Origin: Gonocerus acuteangulatus
Lineage: Eukaryota > Arthropoda > Insecta > Hemiptera > Coreidae
DNA: 64,000 bases
Assembly: GCA_946811695.1 (NCBI GenBank)
Contig: OX328124.1
Coordinates: forward strand, 88,043,972 to 88,107,971
Direction: 5' to 3'
The notes beneath the pieces are model-generated. The model was not told the origin of the DNA. It did no database searches and saw only the letters and a list, made by a program, of their open reading frames with translations. Shown piece after piece: positions 23,917 through 38,085 of this stretch (within the stretch, counting starts at the first letter, position 1; the number at the start of each line of letters is the position of its first letter). The translations under genes and the position numbers were made by a program.

Positions 23917-25895
23917 ATTCCCTGCCTAATAAAGCCTATGAAGAATAATATGTCTAATAAAGCCTATCTAGTTGATAAAGAAGGACAAAGAACAAGTCTT
24001 CAAGATTAAGTAGTATCTCCTGCCTTATAAAGCCTATATAGAATAATACGGCTAATAAAGCCTATCAGGTCGATACAGTAGTACTAGGAACAAGTCTTTA
24101 AGATTGAGTAGAATCCCCTGCCTAATAAAGCCTACATAGAATAATACGGCTAATAAAGCCTAACAGGTCGATACAGTAGTACTAAGAACAAGTCTTTAAG
24201 ATTGAGTAGAATCCCCTGCCTAATAAAGCCTAATAGAATAATGCGGGTAATAAAGCTTATTTAGTGGATACAGAAGGACCAAGAACAAGTATTCAAGATT
24301 AAATGGAATCCCCTGCGTAATAAAAGATTGAGTAGAATCTCAAGCGTAATAAAACCTATATAGAATAACCTAATAAAGCCTATGTAGAAGGATCAAAAAC
24401 CAGTATTCAAGATTAAATGGAATTCCCTGAGTAATAAAACCTATATAGAATAATGTGCCTAATAAAGCCTTTCTATTGGATACACAAGGACCAAGAACAA
24501 GTTTTCAAGATTGAGTACAATCCCCTGCCTAATAAAGCCTATATAGAATAATATGCCTAATAAAGCCTATCTAGTAGATACAGAAGGATGAAATACAAGT
24601 ATTCAAGATTAAATGGAATCCCCTGCGTAATAAAACCTATATAGAATAATATGCCTAATAAAGCCTATCTAGTGGATACATAAGGAACAAGAACAAATCT
24701 TCAAGATTGAGTAGAATCCCCTGCCTAATAAAGTTATAATAGAATAATATGCCTAATAAAGCCTATCTATTCGATATATAAGGACAAAGAACAAGTCTTC
24801 GAGATGTAGCAGAATCCGCTGCCTATGTAGAATATAATGCCTAATATAGCCTATCTAGTAGATAAGGAGGACCAAGAACAAGTATTCAAGATTGAGTAGA
24901 ATCTCATGCGTAATAAAACCTGTATAGAATAATATGCTTAATAAAGCGTATCAAGTAGATAAGGAGGAACAAAAACAAGTCTTCAAGATTAAGTAGAATG
25001 CCATGCCTAATAAAGCCCTTATAGAATAATATGCCTTAAAAAACCCATCTAGTGGATACATCAAGACCAAGAAGAGGCCTTCAAGTTTGAGTAGAATCCT
25101 CTGCCTATGAATACCTATATAGAATGATATGCCTAATGAAGCCTAACTAGTGGATACAGAAGGACCAAAAACAAGTATCCAAGATTGAGTAGAATCCTCT
25201 GTCAAATAAAACCTATATAGAATAATATGCCTAATAAAGCCTGTCTGGTAGATACAGAAGGATGAAATACAAGTATTCAAGATTAAGTAGAATCCCCTGC
25301 CTAATAAAGCCTATCTAGGGGATACAGAAATACCAAAAAAAGTCTTCGAGATTAGTAGAATCCTCTGTCTAATAAAACCTATGTAGAAGAATATGCAAAT
25401 AAAGCCTATCTAGTCGATACTGAAGGATCAAAGAAAAGTCTTCAAGATTGAATAGAATCGCCTGTCTTATAAAAATCTATATAGAATAATATGCCTAATA
25501 AAGCCTATCTAGTGGATATGTAAGGACGAAGAACAAGTATTCAAAATTGAGTAGTATCTCCTACCTTATAAAGCCTATATAGAATAATATGCCTAATAAA
25601 GCCTATCTAGTCGATACAGAAGGATGAAAGACAAGTGTTCAAGATTGAATAGAATCCCCTGCCTAATAAAACCTACATAGAATAATATGCCTAATTAAGC
25701 CTATATAGTGGGTATGTAAGGACTAAGAACAAGTATTCAAGATTGAGTAGAATCCCCTGCCTAATAAAACCTATAAAGAATGATATGCCTAATGAAGCCT
25801 ATCTAGTGTATACAGAAGGACCAAGAACAAGCCTTCAAGATTGAGTCGAATCCCCTGCCTAATAATGCCTATGTAGAATAATATGCCTAGTAAAG
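23917..25895 (+). repeat. Satellite array, ~98-bp monomer, block 2
   Basis: The same monomer as block 1, about 20 copies, more diverged from one another and with small indels. It ends at GCCTAGTAAAGCTGAT near 25895. No ORF of note lies within it. Confidence 0.95.
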
Positions 25896-26739
25896 CTGAT
25901 AATTTTTTTGTGGTTTCTAAAATGTTTTTATTGTTAGAATACTGCTGTGTTTGGGGACCTTTATACTTAAGGCAATTTGTAAATTGTAGAGGGGACAATT
26001 AAATTCAAAGAAATTATTTACGTTTGTTGCATTTAAATTTTGTTGTGAAAAAACGAAACATTACTATTATGCCACAAAATGACTTACAAGAATATTGGAA
26101 TTTCAAAACCAATCAACTGAAAATAATAATTTTTAATAATGGGGTAGCAAAGCATTTAAAAAGAAGTTGGAATGTAAATGCTATGTAGAAGTACAATTGT
26201 AAGTTTAAATTATAATAATAATAATAATGTTAGAAAGGAGTAATATTATTGACTTATTTGATACAAATAAATGAATTAAAAGTGATATAGAACGACTTGG
26301 CTAAAATGTTAAGAGGCAGATAAAAAATAATAAAAAAATAACTTACCTTAAATTAAGATGGATGTACTAGAATGTCACTACAGTCTTGTAGAGATATAAA
26401 ATTTCAGGCACTTTCAACACTTGTTCACACTGAGTAAAACAATATAAACAGATCTAAGGTGTTACACGGGAGCTGATGAAAGAAAGAATGAAAAGGTTTC
26501 GTATTGCAATTCTCTCTATGCAGGGTCTACTTCCAGGTAAAGTCATATACTTTTACTGCCCTTTACCGTTATTCAGAAAGCTCTTTGTGTTTACATACAA
26601 AGGAGTCGGTACAGACCACCCGTATTAGCTCAAAAGTTTCTATATAAAGCTTGATAAACTTTCTGAATTAAATGAAGGAATTTAAGATTGCTTAAATTAG
26701 GTTCTTGATCTAGTCAAAAAATTCAAGGAGAATTAGATC
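25896..26739. other. No recognisable feature
   Basis: AT-rich non-coding sequence with a short (TAA)n run near 26210-26227. Confidence 0.4.
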
Positions 26740-27102
26740 ATGAATAGAAAATCTCGGCCAATTAGAGGGAAAATAACAATACCAAGGATGGTCAAACTTC
26801 GTTTTCAAAGATTGTTAGTTGTAACACAAAAAAGAATCACTCATGATTCTAATAACTTAACGGTGAAGGGCGATTACACAAATATTCCTGTTGAGACTTT
26901 AAAGCCATATGAACCCACAGGAATTATAGATAGGCCTAAAAACATAAAATCATTGAAAAACGGATTTCTTATTATTGATTCAAACAAAAACGACATAGAG
27001 GTTACATCAGCAGAGTTTTCAAATATATGCAAACACCTGTTGATCAATAAAATTAAAATAAAAAATAAAGTTCTCTGTAAAAGGTTTTCTGAATTCTATT
27101 AA
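26740..27102 (+). CDS. Hypothetical 120-residue basic protein (unassigned)
   Basis: This is the longest ATG-initiated frame of non-repetitive composition outside the transposons. The product is lysine-rich and soluble-looking (MNRKSRPIRGKITIPRMVKL at the start, LLINKIKIKNKVLCKRFSEF near the end), with no signal peptide, membrane segment or motif I recognise. Codon choice is AT-biased like the background, so openness alone is weak evidence. It may be a relic of a mobile element or a chance frame. No splice partners are visible. I assign no function. Confidence 0.3.
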   Translation: MNRKSRPIRGKITIPRMVKLRFQRLLVVTQKRITHDSNNLTVKGDYTNIPVETLKPYEPTGIIDRPKNIKSLKNGFLIIDSNKNDIEVTSAEFSNICKHLLINKIKIKNKVLCKRFSEFY

Positions 27103-27539
27103 ATACATATTTTCCAATTTCCATTAATACTTACAATTTTAACTATTGGAATTTTTATCCAAAGATTCATATAATTACTCAACAATAGATTCTAATTTAA
27201 AAACAGCTATTTTCGATATCTACCTGTTCTAAAACGTTAAATCATTTATTAGGCACTTCGGATTACGTCATTGGGTCGACGTCAGAAGCGTGTTTCCAAT
27301 CTGTGAAGTGAAGCAGGAAACAAGCTGAAAACAGCAACCAATTAAAATGTGAGGTAAATAGAGGAAAAACGCCGTTCGTGGTGGTAGACAATCTTACAAG
27401 GCATTTCGCTCAGAAATACCCGAAATATTGTTTCTAATTTTACGCATCCTATTTTATTGCCAAATAGATTTATATTCTATAATCAATAAAAAAAAAAAAA
27501 AAAAAAAACCTACTAGCAGTAAAGAACTAAGGGTAATAC
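27103..27539. other. No recognisable feature
   Basis: Non-coding sequence with a poly-A run near 27488-27508. Confidence 0.4.
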
Positions 27540-29500
<1,961 letters not shown>

Positions 29501-30416
29501 ACAACACAAAGCTGAAATCTCTAAAATCAGAATCACTCCTCTTTTCTAAAACATTAGAAGCTGTATTCTTAGAGAGCAAAGAAAAAAACAATCCCTCAAA
29601 TATTATTGTCTTGCACCCCTGTGAGTTATATTTGCTATTTTGAGTATACATCGACTTTGATAGTTTTTAAGCTTAATTATGTTATTGGTTTTCAAAATGG
29701 TCCGCTTACATAACGTCTTTCTTTCATTATTGTGTTTACATTCGTAAGTTATTTTGACATTAAAATTTCAAAAAAATACAAAAGTAAAATAATATTAGGA
29801 ACGGTATTCAATCAGACTTCAATCGATGAAAAACTTAATCTAGTATTTTCTTTTTGAAAAAAACACAAAAAAATGTATACGTAAACATTATTTTGATGAG
29901 CGTAATTAAGTCTCTTATCTTCTAGTAATAATTAAGGCAATATTACAAATAAAATACAATGTTTAAATAGCAATTTCTTTAACTTACTAAGATGGTTCGT
30001 AGGAGTCGCTCTTCGGTCATAATCTTTTTTCAGTAGGCTGTCTAATATCTGAAGGTGATCCATTTTGGCCCCAAGCCTGAAACAACCACAAATATTCTAA
30101 ATGTTCAAAATTGATTAGAATCTTTATAACTCCTTTTATGTAGAATAAAAAAAAAAGTTTAAAACTGAAAGAAAGAAAGAAACACAAAATTAACAATGCT
30201 CTACTCCCTCTAATTCTCTTATAATACCTTTTTAAGATGATTTTATTGGAACTTGAATCCCAGAATATAACGTCTTAATGGGATTCTATTTCATAAAAAT
30301 ACGATACTTCATATAATGCATTATCATTTCAATATAGATTATAAACAGAAAATCAACTATGCATTCAGCTATTGATTGGTTATATTTTTTTAACTTTTAT
30401 TGTTAGAATGACATTT
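29501..30416. other. No recognisable feature
   Basis: Non-coding AT-rich sequence. Confidence 0.4.
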
Positions 30417-30430
30417 ACTTTGTCATAACG

Positions 30431-30599
30431 CCAACGGCCGTAGCCACGTTGAATGCACAGGTTCCCGTAGATCACCGAAGTTAAGCAACGTCGGGCGTGG
30501 TCAGTACCTGAATGGGTGACCGACCACGTGCTGTTGGCATTATAATAGGGTGGCAACCTGTAGATAGCCCGGCGCTAATAGCTAAACAGTTGATGCGCC

Positions 30600-30661
<62 letters not shown>
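30431..30661 (+). repeat. 5S rRNA-derived SINE
   Basis: The head (30431-30540) is recognisably 5S rRNA: CCAACGGCCGTAGCCACGTT, GATCACCGAAGTTAAGCAAC, GTCGGGCG, GGTCAGTACCTGAATGGGTG, ending GTGCTGTTGGC. The internal promoter elements (A box, C box) are kept, but about ten bases of the 5S just after the C box are missing. The tail CGGCGCTAATAGC...GATGCGCCGTT and about 60 A follow. A 14-bp target duplication, ACTTTGTCATAACG, lies at 30417-30430 and 30662-30675. This is therefore a retroposed SINE, not a 5S gene. Confidence 0.93.
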
Positions 30662-30664
<3 letters not shown>

Positions 30665-30675
30665 TTGTCATAACG

Positions 30676-31100
30676 AATTCATAACGTAGACTTTACTCCA
30701 ACGTGATATCGATTGATTTTGTTTAAAAATCTCGCATAAAGCATGACTGTATTAAATTTTTGTTTTGAATAAATCATTATTGAAATTTACAGGATATTCA
30801 TTGTAAAATAAGTAAATAGTACACAATACAACGATAACCCTACAGAGGAGGGGAAAAGAGAACCATAGTTGCACTCCCTATTATAGTGTAAGAGCTGGCA
30901 ATGTTTTTGAGAAAGGATTTTATGGCTAAATCTTTACTATACTGTCTCTCTCACTCCCCAGACTTTGCACAGGTGGTCTGGCCGGCAGTAGACTTTGCGT
31001 TAATTAGTGCGCGTCGTATTTGTTCAGAAAAATAGTAATTTTTCAAATCATTTCAAGAAGGTCATTCTCTTTTTATTAAATAAATTTAACTAATCGAAGT
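30676..31100. other. No recognisable feature
   Basis: Non-coding sequence. Confidence 0.4.
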
Positions 31101-31226
31101 GGGGTCTCCCGTGGTCTAGTGGCTAGCGCGCTAGATTCATAAGGGGGAGATGGTGGTTTCGATCTCCACCGGCGGCAGGAATTTTCTCATCTCAGGACTC
31201 GCTGAGAAAATTCCAGTGTAACAGAG
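31101..31226 (+). repeat. tRNA-derived SINE, 3'-incomplete
   Basis: It starts GGGGTCTCCCGTGGTCTAGT with the same A box as the 15.2-kb copy. The B box is altered to GTTTCGATCTC. The body runs to GCTGAGAAAATTCC and then departs from the other copies; the shared 3' hairpin tail is absent. Confidence 0.8.
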
Positions 31227-33021
31227 GATGTACATGTTGGAACAATGTGACAGCATTTTGTTTTTAATTTTAATTTAAAAAAAAAAAATCATATTGCTAA
31301 AATTTATATCTGATGTTATTTAACTATTGAATAATCTAAATTTTAAGTATTAAAAGTAGGCCTGTTAAAAGAATACAGACTGTCGTGCATGAGTGTTAGT
31401 TGGGCAAGCAACGCCAGCTGTTCTTTATCAAGATGGCGTCAATATAGTCACATCGTGGCATTTGTTGTTATTAACTTGAATTCTAAACTGAAACTAACTT
31501 AGATATAACTTAAAATAAAGCTAAATCAATGTTTTAGTAACAATATAATATTAGTATAATTTAATAATTTAAATAGCATTCAATATTACAATAACTTAAT
31601 TTACATAGTAATATTAAAGAGAGATTTTAAGAGAGTGCTATGAAATTATGAATTCCTCTAAAATTACTTCAATGGCAAGGGTAGTTGCTGGCTCGTCAGC
31701 TTATTTTCCTTTTTTATAAGGCTGTAAAGACCGATGTCGGCATTCCACAACTTTATTTTTCTTTCAGCAATAAATTTAACTTGATAACAAAATCCCAGAA
31801 ATGAAAAATACCCAGGCCAGGTAAATAATCAACGCCGTCAAAGACTTTCGTTTATAAGAACCTTTATGAGTACCTACATAGCAAGAACCCGCGAAATGAT
31901 AACGCTTAGGTGTTACAAAGAAGTATTTTATAATGTAATACCGGGTATGCATATATAATAGATACTATTGCATGAAAGATAATTAATTGTAAAGCGTTTA
32001 AAGCCATACGTATATTTTTGATACAAATTATTCAACATAATTAATTTTAAAGCGTTTAACGCCATATACATCAGTCTGATACAAAGGAGGGGTGACTTTG
32101 GGGCAGTTGTAACGATTTGGTACAAGCTTTTGTATTATTTTGAATAATGATTGATCTTAAATGGCCTGTTTTATAATATATAACCGTCTGCATGCATATT
32201 GCTTGAATAAGCCCAATTATAATTTAAAGTATTTGTTAATTTTTTTTAGTAATTATTTTTTGTAAGAATTACTATAAATGTATAAAGAAGAAAATTACTC
32301 TTAAATGTTATAATTTTATACTCTATACGACCTACTTTCACAATATGTACGCGTGTAATGACATTTTTTATAATCCTCATCACATATATTCATAAAAATA
32401 TTGCTACATGGTTCTTAAAAAACTATTCGTTTTGTCAGTTGCCACTGCAACTTGTTTCACATTAGAAGTATCAAAATGATACATTTGTGCCATTCCCATT
32501 AATAATATGCTTTGCTAACTCACATGTATCAAAGTCATTATTACCAGCTGTCTATTGCAGCTCCTTTGAATATCGGCTCTACAGAATAGTGAAATGGCAT
32601 TGGCCTAGAGTTAGGCCCTCCGAGCTCTCCCATGGGACAACATGTCATCTAGAGTGCTACTAGCAATTAGTCTAATAGAAAAACATTAGTTATGCTGTAT
32701 GCAAACATAATTTCATGCTGTAAGCAATTTAGTTAGTTATTTATTAAGAGTAATAATAAAATTCTTTAATAATAAAAGTGTTTCCTCCCATAAAAGTGTT
32801 TATTTTAACTCATATTTGCTCAGTTCCAGAATCACTTTTCAGTTATTATTATTAAATTTTGTTCTGTTTTAATTATTAAGTATTTACTCGATTTACTGAA
32901 ACAAGTTAAAATATAAAGCAATTTATTATAATATGATAAATATATTATATTCAGGTTTAATCTTCATAGATCTTCGTCCGAAAAGACCAACTATAAACTT
33001 TATTTCAATACCTATCATAAG
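31227..33021. other. No recognisable feature
   Basis: AT-rich non-coding sequence. Two blocks near 31985-32010 and 32040-32065 share TTAATT.TAAAGCGTTTAA.GCC, a minor diverged duplication about 55 bp apart. Confidence 0.4.
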
Positions 33022-33175
33022 GTCTCCCCTGGTCTAGCGGGTAGCGCCTTAGATTCATAAGGGGGAGATGGTAGGTTCGATTCCCGCCTGCAGCAGGTAT
33101 TTTCTCACGGCTCGTTGGGAAAATTCCTCGCTGCACCCTGGATGTCGGCGCTAATGGCCTAGACGTCGAAGCGCC

Positions 33176-33232
<57 letters not shown>
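33022..33232 (+). repeat. tRNA-derived SINE with complete tail
   Basis: The head is GGTCTCCCCTGGTCTAGCGG, with B box GGTTCGATTCC. The body includes AAAATTCCTCGCTGCACCCT, the tail is GGCGCTAATGGCC...GAAGCGCCGT, and a poly-A run of about 55 bp follows. This is the most complete plus-strand copy of this SINE in the window. Confidence 0.9.
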
Positions 33233-33236
<4 letters not shown>

Positions 33237-34171
33237 TATCATACAAAAATCAAATCTATTCTACAAATTTAGCGAGTTTCATAATTTGTATGTAGTAATG
33301 CCCGCTTATAACGCAAGAGTCCGTTGGATTTCGTTGTAAAAAGAAATCGGCAATCCCTTGCCGAACTCCAAGGATGGATGAAGTCAGCCTGCAGAAGCCA
33401 GGTGCTCCCTTCAGGAATATTCAGAGGCAATTCAGAGACGTTTAATTTCAAATTAGTTCATATTTGACTCCTACATACCAGAAAAAATTGAATGCACATA
33501 AAGATCTAAACGTTATGAATACCCTAAATTCTCCTCTTCTAAATTTTAGTTTTTTCCTCGATTTCTCAATAGAACTAAATTTTGCAGCAGGTTCTTAACC
33601 ATAACACAGTTTTTAATTCCCTGAGCTTATTTTGTACCTGTGCCTGTACATTCTTACAAAATATTACAGTATGAAGGGAGGGAAATATCAGGAAAGATAG
33701 CCAACCCATACACCCTTTCAGGAAAAAGGAAGTTGAATCTCTGAATATTAAGATATGCCTCCCTAACCTAAGTCCTATCTCGGTTTTTGTAAATAGCAGT
33801 CCCATTGTAGAGGATATTTAGTGCCTGCATTTACTATTAGATGTGATATGAAATTAAATTTGATAAAACTAAAAGATAGGTGAAACTAAAAAGCAAAATA
33901 TCGCCACACCTTTATAATATTGTTGACTAATAACTCTAATTTATGAAACCCCTGATTTAGAGCACCGCAGACTATTTTTTATTCTTAGTTAAGGAATGGT
34001 AAAAAATTAAATTCTGAATAAATTGAAGAATGTATGAAATCAAGTACTGTTAGTAACTCACCTCAAACAACGTCTTGTCAAATAACTCATATGCAAACAG
34101 TCATGACTAGAGCCCGCAAGTTAGGCAAAATGCCTTTTTTATCTGAATGGATATATTGAAGAATCAAATAG

Positions 34172-34234
<63 letters not shown>

Positions 34235-35567
34235 TTCGAGCATTTAGGAAGTGTAGCGACAATTTTTATTTTGCCTTTTTTGCCTAATTTGGCTTCCGTT
34301 GCCTATTGTAAGATTTAAAGCCTTTTTTTTTTTTGCCTTTTTTGGACGTTATGCAATTTGTTTCTGCGATTTAAATATTTTAAAAAGAACGTCCATCGAA
34401 GACAAAATAGGTTGCGCAAATAAAATTACATATTGCCGTCACAAATATCTATTCGAAAGCTTATTTTCTCAACCCATGGATTTAACCTCTGTAAATAACA
34501 GAACCTTTCTTAGTAGAAGGAATGCACAAGCATAATGAGTAGTGAGGAAAGAGAGAATATGACAGAAGTACGTCACTTCTCCTTCCTCACACCCCTTTTG
34601 CTGTGACAATGCGTAATTAACTGGTATTCCGGATTTCGAAATGATATGATAATGCAGAGGAAGTTTTTCCATGATGAAAAACATTTTTTCTCACAGTTGA
34701 TATTTTGAAAAAGCATCTTGTTGTTGCTTGTAACAATACTAATTCAGTGATAAGTCGGTAATAAAGAAATGAATGAGTATTTAAAATACATATTTTCTTT
34801 AATAATGAGTGAGATTCCTCTTTGCCTTCACTCCTAATAAATGCCTATTTTAATTACAGTACATTTACGGTACATTTTAACCAAAAATAAATGCCTAACT
34901 TCCGGGCTCTACTAATGACAAAGAAGTATTAGTATTTATTTATTATTTAGCCTCGAAAACCTGGTGGTTTATAGTCTACAGGATGCGTCCTCTTCCACAG
35001 AGAAACAGGCTATATACCTTGATTTTATAGAAGTGAGGGCCCCCGCCCATCATCCTCGAACGTTTCCTCTTCCTATACCCAGGATTGTCAGCAAGAGTCA
35101 TTTCACTACCACCACTGGCGTAGTGATCGAGGAAAAGAGGAAAGCTCTATTTGTTAAGAAGTTCAGAAACTTATAAAGGAACCCTGAAAGAGAAAAATAG
35201 GTGGAGGGTAAGGCATAAGACCGAGCGTACGGAATTCGAAGAAGAGCCCGATATAGAAGAAGAACGCGATATAGACTGCCGAAAAATATGTCGAGTTCGG
35301 GCTCGGAGGGGTAGGAGGAACCTAACGCCCGGACTATCATGGCTGGCACCGGAGACCTGAATTTTAAACTCAGATAAGGTTTAAAGATTTTATAATATCA
35401 GGGATGTGTGTGTATAGTGGTCCCAAATCTTCCCAAGGCCCTCCCAGCTTTTAATGGATAACTGATTTGGGCGACGTCTCGAGGCTGGAACATACTAAAG
35501 ATCAAAATATTTCCGAAGTACACAGTAAAACGCCTTCTACACTTTTTACATTTCACATTACAATCGA
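33233..35567. other. No confirmed gene; (TA)n and a GC-richer patch
   Basis: A (TA)n run lies at 34172-34232. At 34960-35360 composition shifts to higher GC and two overlapping non-ATG frames are open, one with an acidic/arginine-rich product (EEEPDIEEERDI, RVRARRGRR). This could be a relic exon or transposon fragment; I cannot name it. Confidence 0.35.
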
Positions 35568-35577
35568 TACGTCAAAT

Positions 35578-35778
35578 GCCAACGGCCATAGGCACGTTGA
35601 ATGCACCGGTTCCCGTAGATCACCGAAGTTAAGCAACGTCGGGCGTGGTCAGTACCTGAATGGGTGACCGACCACGTACTGTTGGCAGTAGAAAAGGTTG
35701 GCAATCTGTAGATAGCCCGGCGCTAATAGCTAAATAGTTGATGCGCCGTTAAAAACGAAAAAAAAAAGAAAAAAAAAG
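35578..35778 (+). repeat. 5S rRNA-derived SINE, second copy
   Basis: The head is GCCAACGGCCATAGGCACGT, with the same A box, C box and post-C-box deletion as the 30.4-kb copy. The tail CGGCGCTAATAGC...GATGCGCCGTT and an A-rich end follow. The target duplication TACGTCAAAT lies at 35568-35577 and 35779-35788. Sharing the deletion shows that it is a family character rather than damage to one copy. Confidence 0.93.
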
Positions 35779-35788
35779 TACGTCAAAT

Positions 35789-36596
35789 CTCAAATATAAT
35801 CAAGTATGAATTACTGGTATTGATCGTTTAAAGAGTATAAACAGATGTGTGCATCTATTGAATATGTGGCCATTAATTTTTGGCTAATTGCATGTACAGT
35901 AAAATCAACAATAATTAAGCAAATGAATGTACATTTGAAATTTAAATTTGAATCCAATCCATTATACGAGAACAATAAAACAAAATGCCCATCCATTTAA
36001 ACAATATGATTCTTACAATCATATTTGTATATTTGTTAAAAACTAATAAAAAAAGTTCCTTGAATTAAAGAACAACTTAATTTTTTAAATAATTATTATT
36101 GTAAAGAATGTTCTGGGTGTTGGAACTTCTTTTTAAAATATACATAAGAACCCTATACATACTTAATTTTGATAATATTCGAAATATTATTAGAGGTAAA
36201 TGTTTTTCACTACTTATAAAATTTAACAGTTCGCTTTTAATAATTTTCATAAAACAAACAGTAATAAAAACAAAAGAACACTTTTTGTAAAGTAAATTAG
36301 AGGTTAGAAAAATAAATGTTTCATGAGTAATTGGAACTTTATTTTTTAGCGCCGTTATTAATGTTGAACTGAAATCTTTGTTATTTATTAATTTTAACGC
36401 CCATTATTAAGAGGGTCTACTACTCTCTTTTTGTTGGGTCAATGGAATAGAACACAGTACATTCACGAACACAACATACTTGTTCATAGTTTTGCAAAGA
36501 AAAATAAGAAGATTTTTTTACCGGATAGTGAGAAGATTTTGAGGAAAATGATTTCGTTTTATCATCAAATGATGAAAAAACGAAAATAGATAAATA
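35789..36596. other. No recognisable feature
   Basis: AT-rich non-coding sequence. Short SINE-tail-like strings occur near 36348-36410 (TTAGCGCCGTTATTAATG, AACGCCCATTATTAAG). Confidence 0.35.
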
Positions 36597-36700
36597 ACGT
36601 CCATTATAATTAAGTAAGAATTTTAGGACGGGTTATCTATAGGTTACCACCCTTTTCTAGCCAGGATAAGGCAGATGAAGGGGCATTGCTGAGAACGGGG
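36597..36700 (-). repeat. Fragment of second tRNA-SINE family (3' half)
   Basis: AACGTCCATTATAATTAAG, GGACGGGTTATCTATAGG and CCCTTTTCTAGCCAGGAT match, in reverse, the body and tail of the SINE at 62650-62860. The tRNA-like head is missing. Confidence 0.65.
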
Positions 36701-37371
36701 AATTTGGAAATTCTCTATTAGTTCCTTAAAAGGCTTTTCTTAATTTGCCTACTTCATCTTTACTTTCCTTCCTTGATATTAAAATTGACTAACTAAGCCT
36801 GCAAAATTCAACTCCATTTTCCGCCTTGCCATTAATGTGATCATTTCCTTTAAGCGCACTCGCTCGCCTTCGCACTAGAGCAGACATTTAGCTATGGAAG
36901 ATATAAGGAAGAAGTGCATCAAATCTGAAATTCTACAAACTGATATAGATTGTACAAAGAAATCCTTAGATTCTTGAATCTTTGATGTTATTGGCTGAAC
37001 AAAATAGACTCGAAACCTCTATTTATTGTCCTAATTATAAACCATGGTTTTGCCAAAGATCGGAAATGCACTTGGAATATTCGTTTTTCCCACCATTAAT
37101 CTTCACTGAGATTTAATCACAAAAGAGATTAGCAAAAAATAAATAAATAGTTTAAGCCCTCTCATAAAAATTAAAGAAGGCGAATGACTAGGAAACGTAG
37201 CAAATCAACAATCAACAATGCTTACGACATACATGACCTACTGACAGAAAGTAGCCCATACATTCAGCCACTAATAACATTTAAAATATACAAACATTAA
37301 TTTTCAATGAAAATATTTTTTTTTTGTGATATAAAATATTTTTATTTATGTATTTTTTTTTTATATTTTTT
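36701..37371. other. No recognisable feature
   Basis: Non-coding sequence. Confidence 0.4.
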
Positions 37372-37505
37372 TAGCGCGGTTCCTCCCTCCCCCATAGGGG
37401 GAACCCCGCTTATAAGGTTGATCTCATAACGCAATCCGGAAGTGCCGACTAGAAAATTTTGCGTTTCAGAACCCATAGAGACCGAAAATGATAGTGGTTA
37501 AAATT

Positions 37506-37566
<61 letters not shown>

Positions 37567-38024
37567 CTGTTCGCTCTGTAGCTCCCAGACGAATGGTCCG
37601 ATTTTGATGAAATTTGGTACAAAAATCTTTTGTCTAATTTGAAAGGTCAAGTTCGTTAACCAGCAAAATCCGCCTACTGGAAGATGGTGTTTGGGGCGAA
37701 ATTCACGCAAAAAAAATCGTAACGCTTACGTTTTTAAGTTCATAAGCTTGTAAGTACTCGTTTTATATGCTTCTTGGGCTAGGAAAACGAATGAAACCAT
37801 TTTCAAGGTGATAGCTATAACCGTTTTCGAGAAAATTGGAAAAATAGTTTTTGAATACAGTTTTTGGTTTGGGTACTTAGAATCATGGGATTCAGTTGAA
37901 ACATTTTCTGCGTGTTCTACTTTCATTAGAACTAATATGTTGAAATTTTGGTCACGTTTGGAGATAAGGAAGGGGTAGAATAAAATATTTTATTAACAGA
38001 CATAAAAAGTTTTGGTAACTTTGT

Positions 38025-38085
<61 letters not shown>

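Noticed and set aside
21826..25895. CRISPR-like array
   Set aside because: The repeats are contiguous, diverged satellite monomers with no unique spacers, in a eukaryotic context.
30431..30540. Functional 5S rRNA gene
   Set aside because: About ten bases after the C box are missing, there is no T-run terminator, and the copy has a SINE tail and target duplication.
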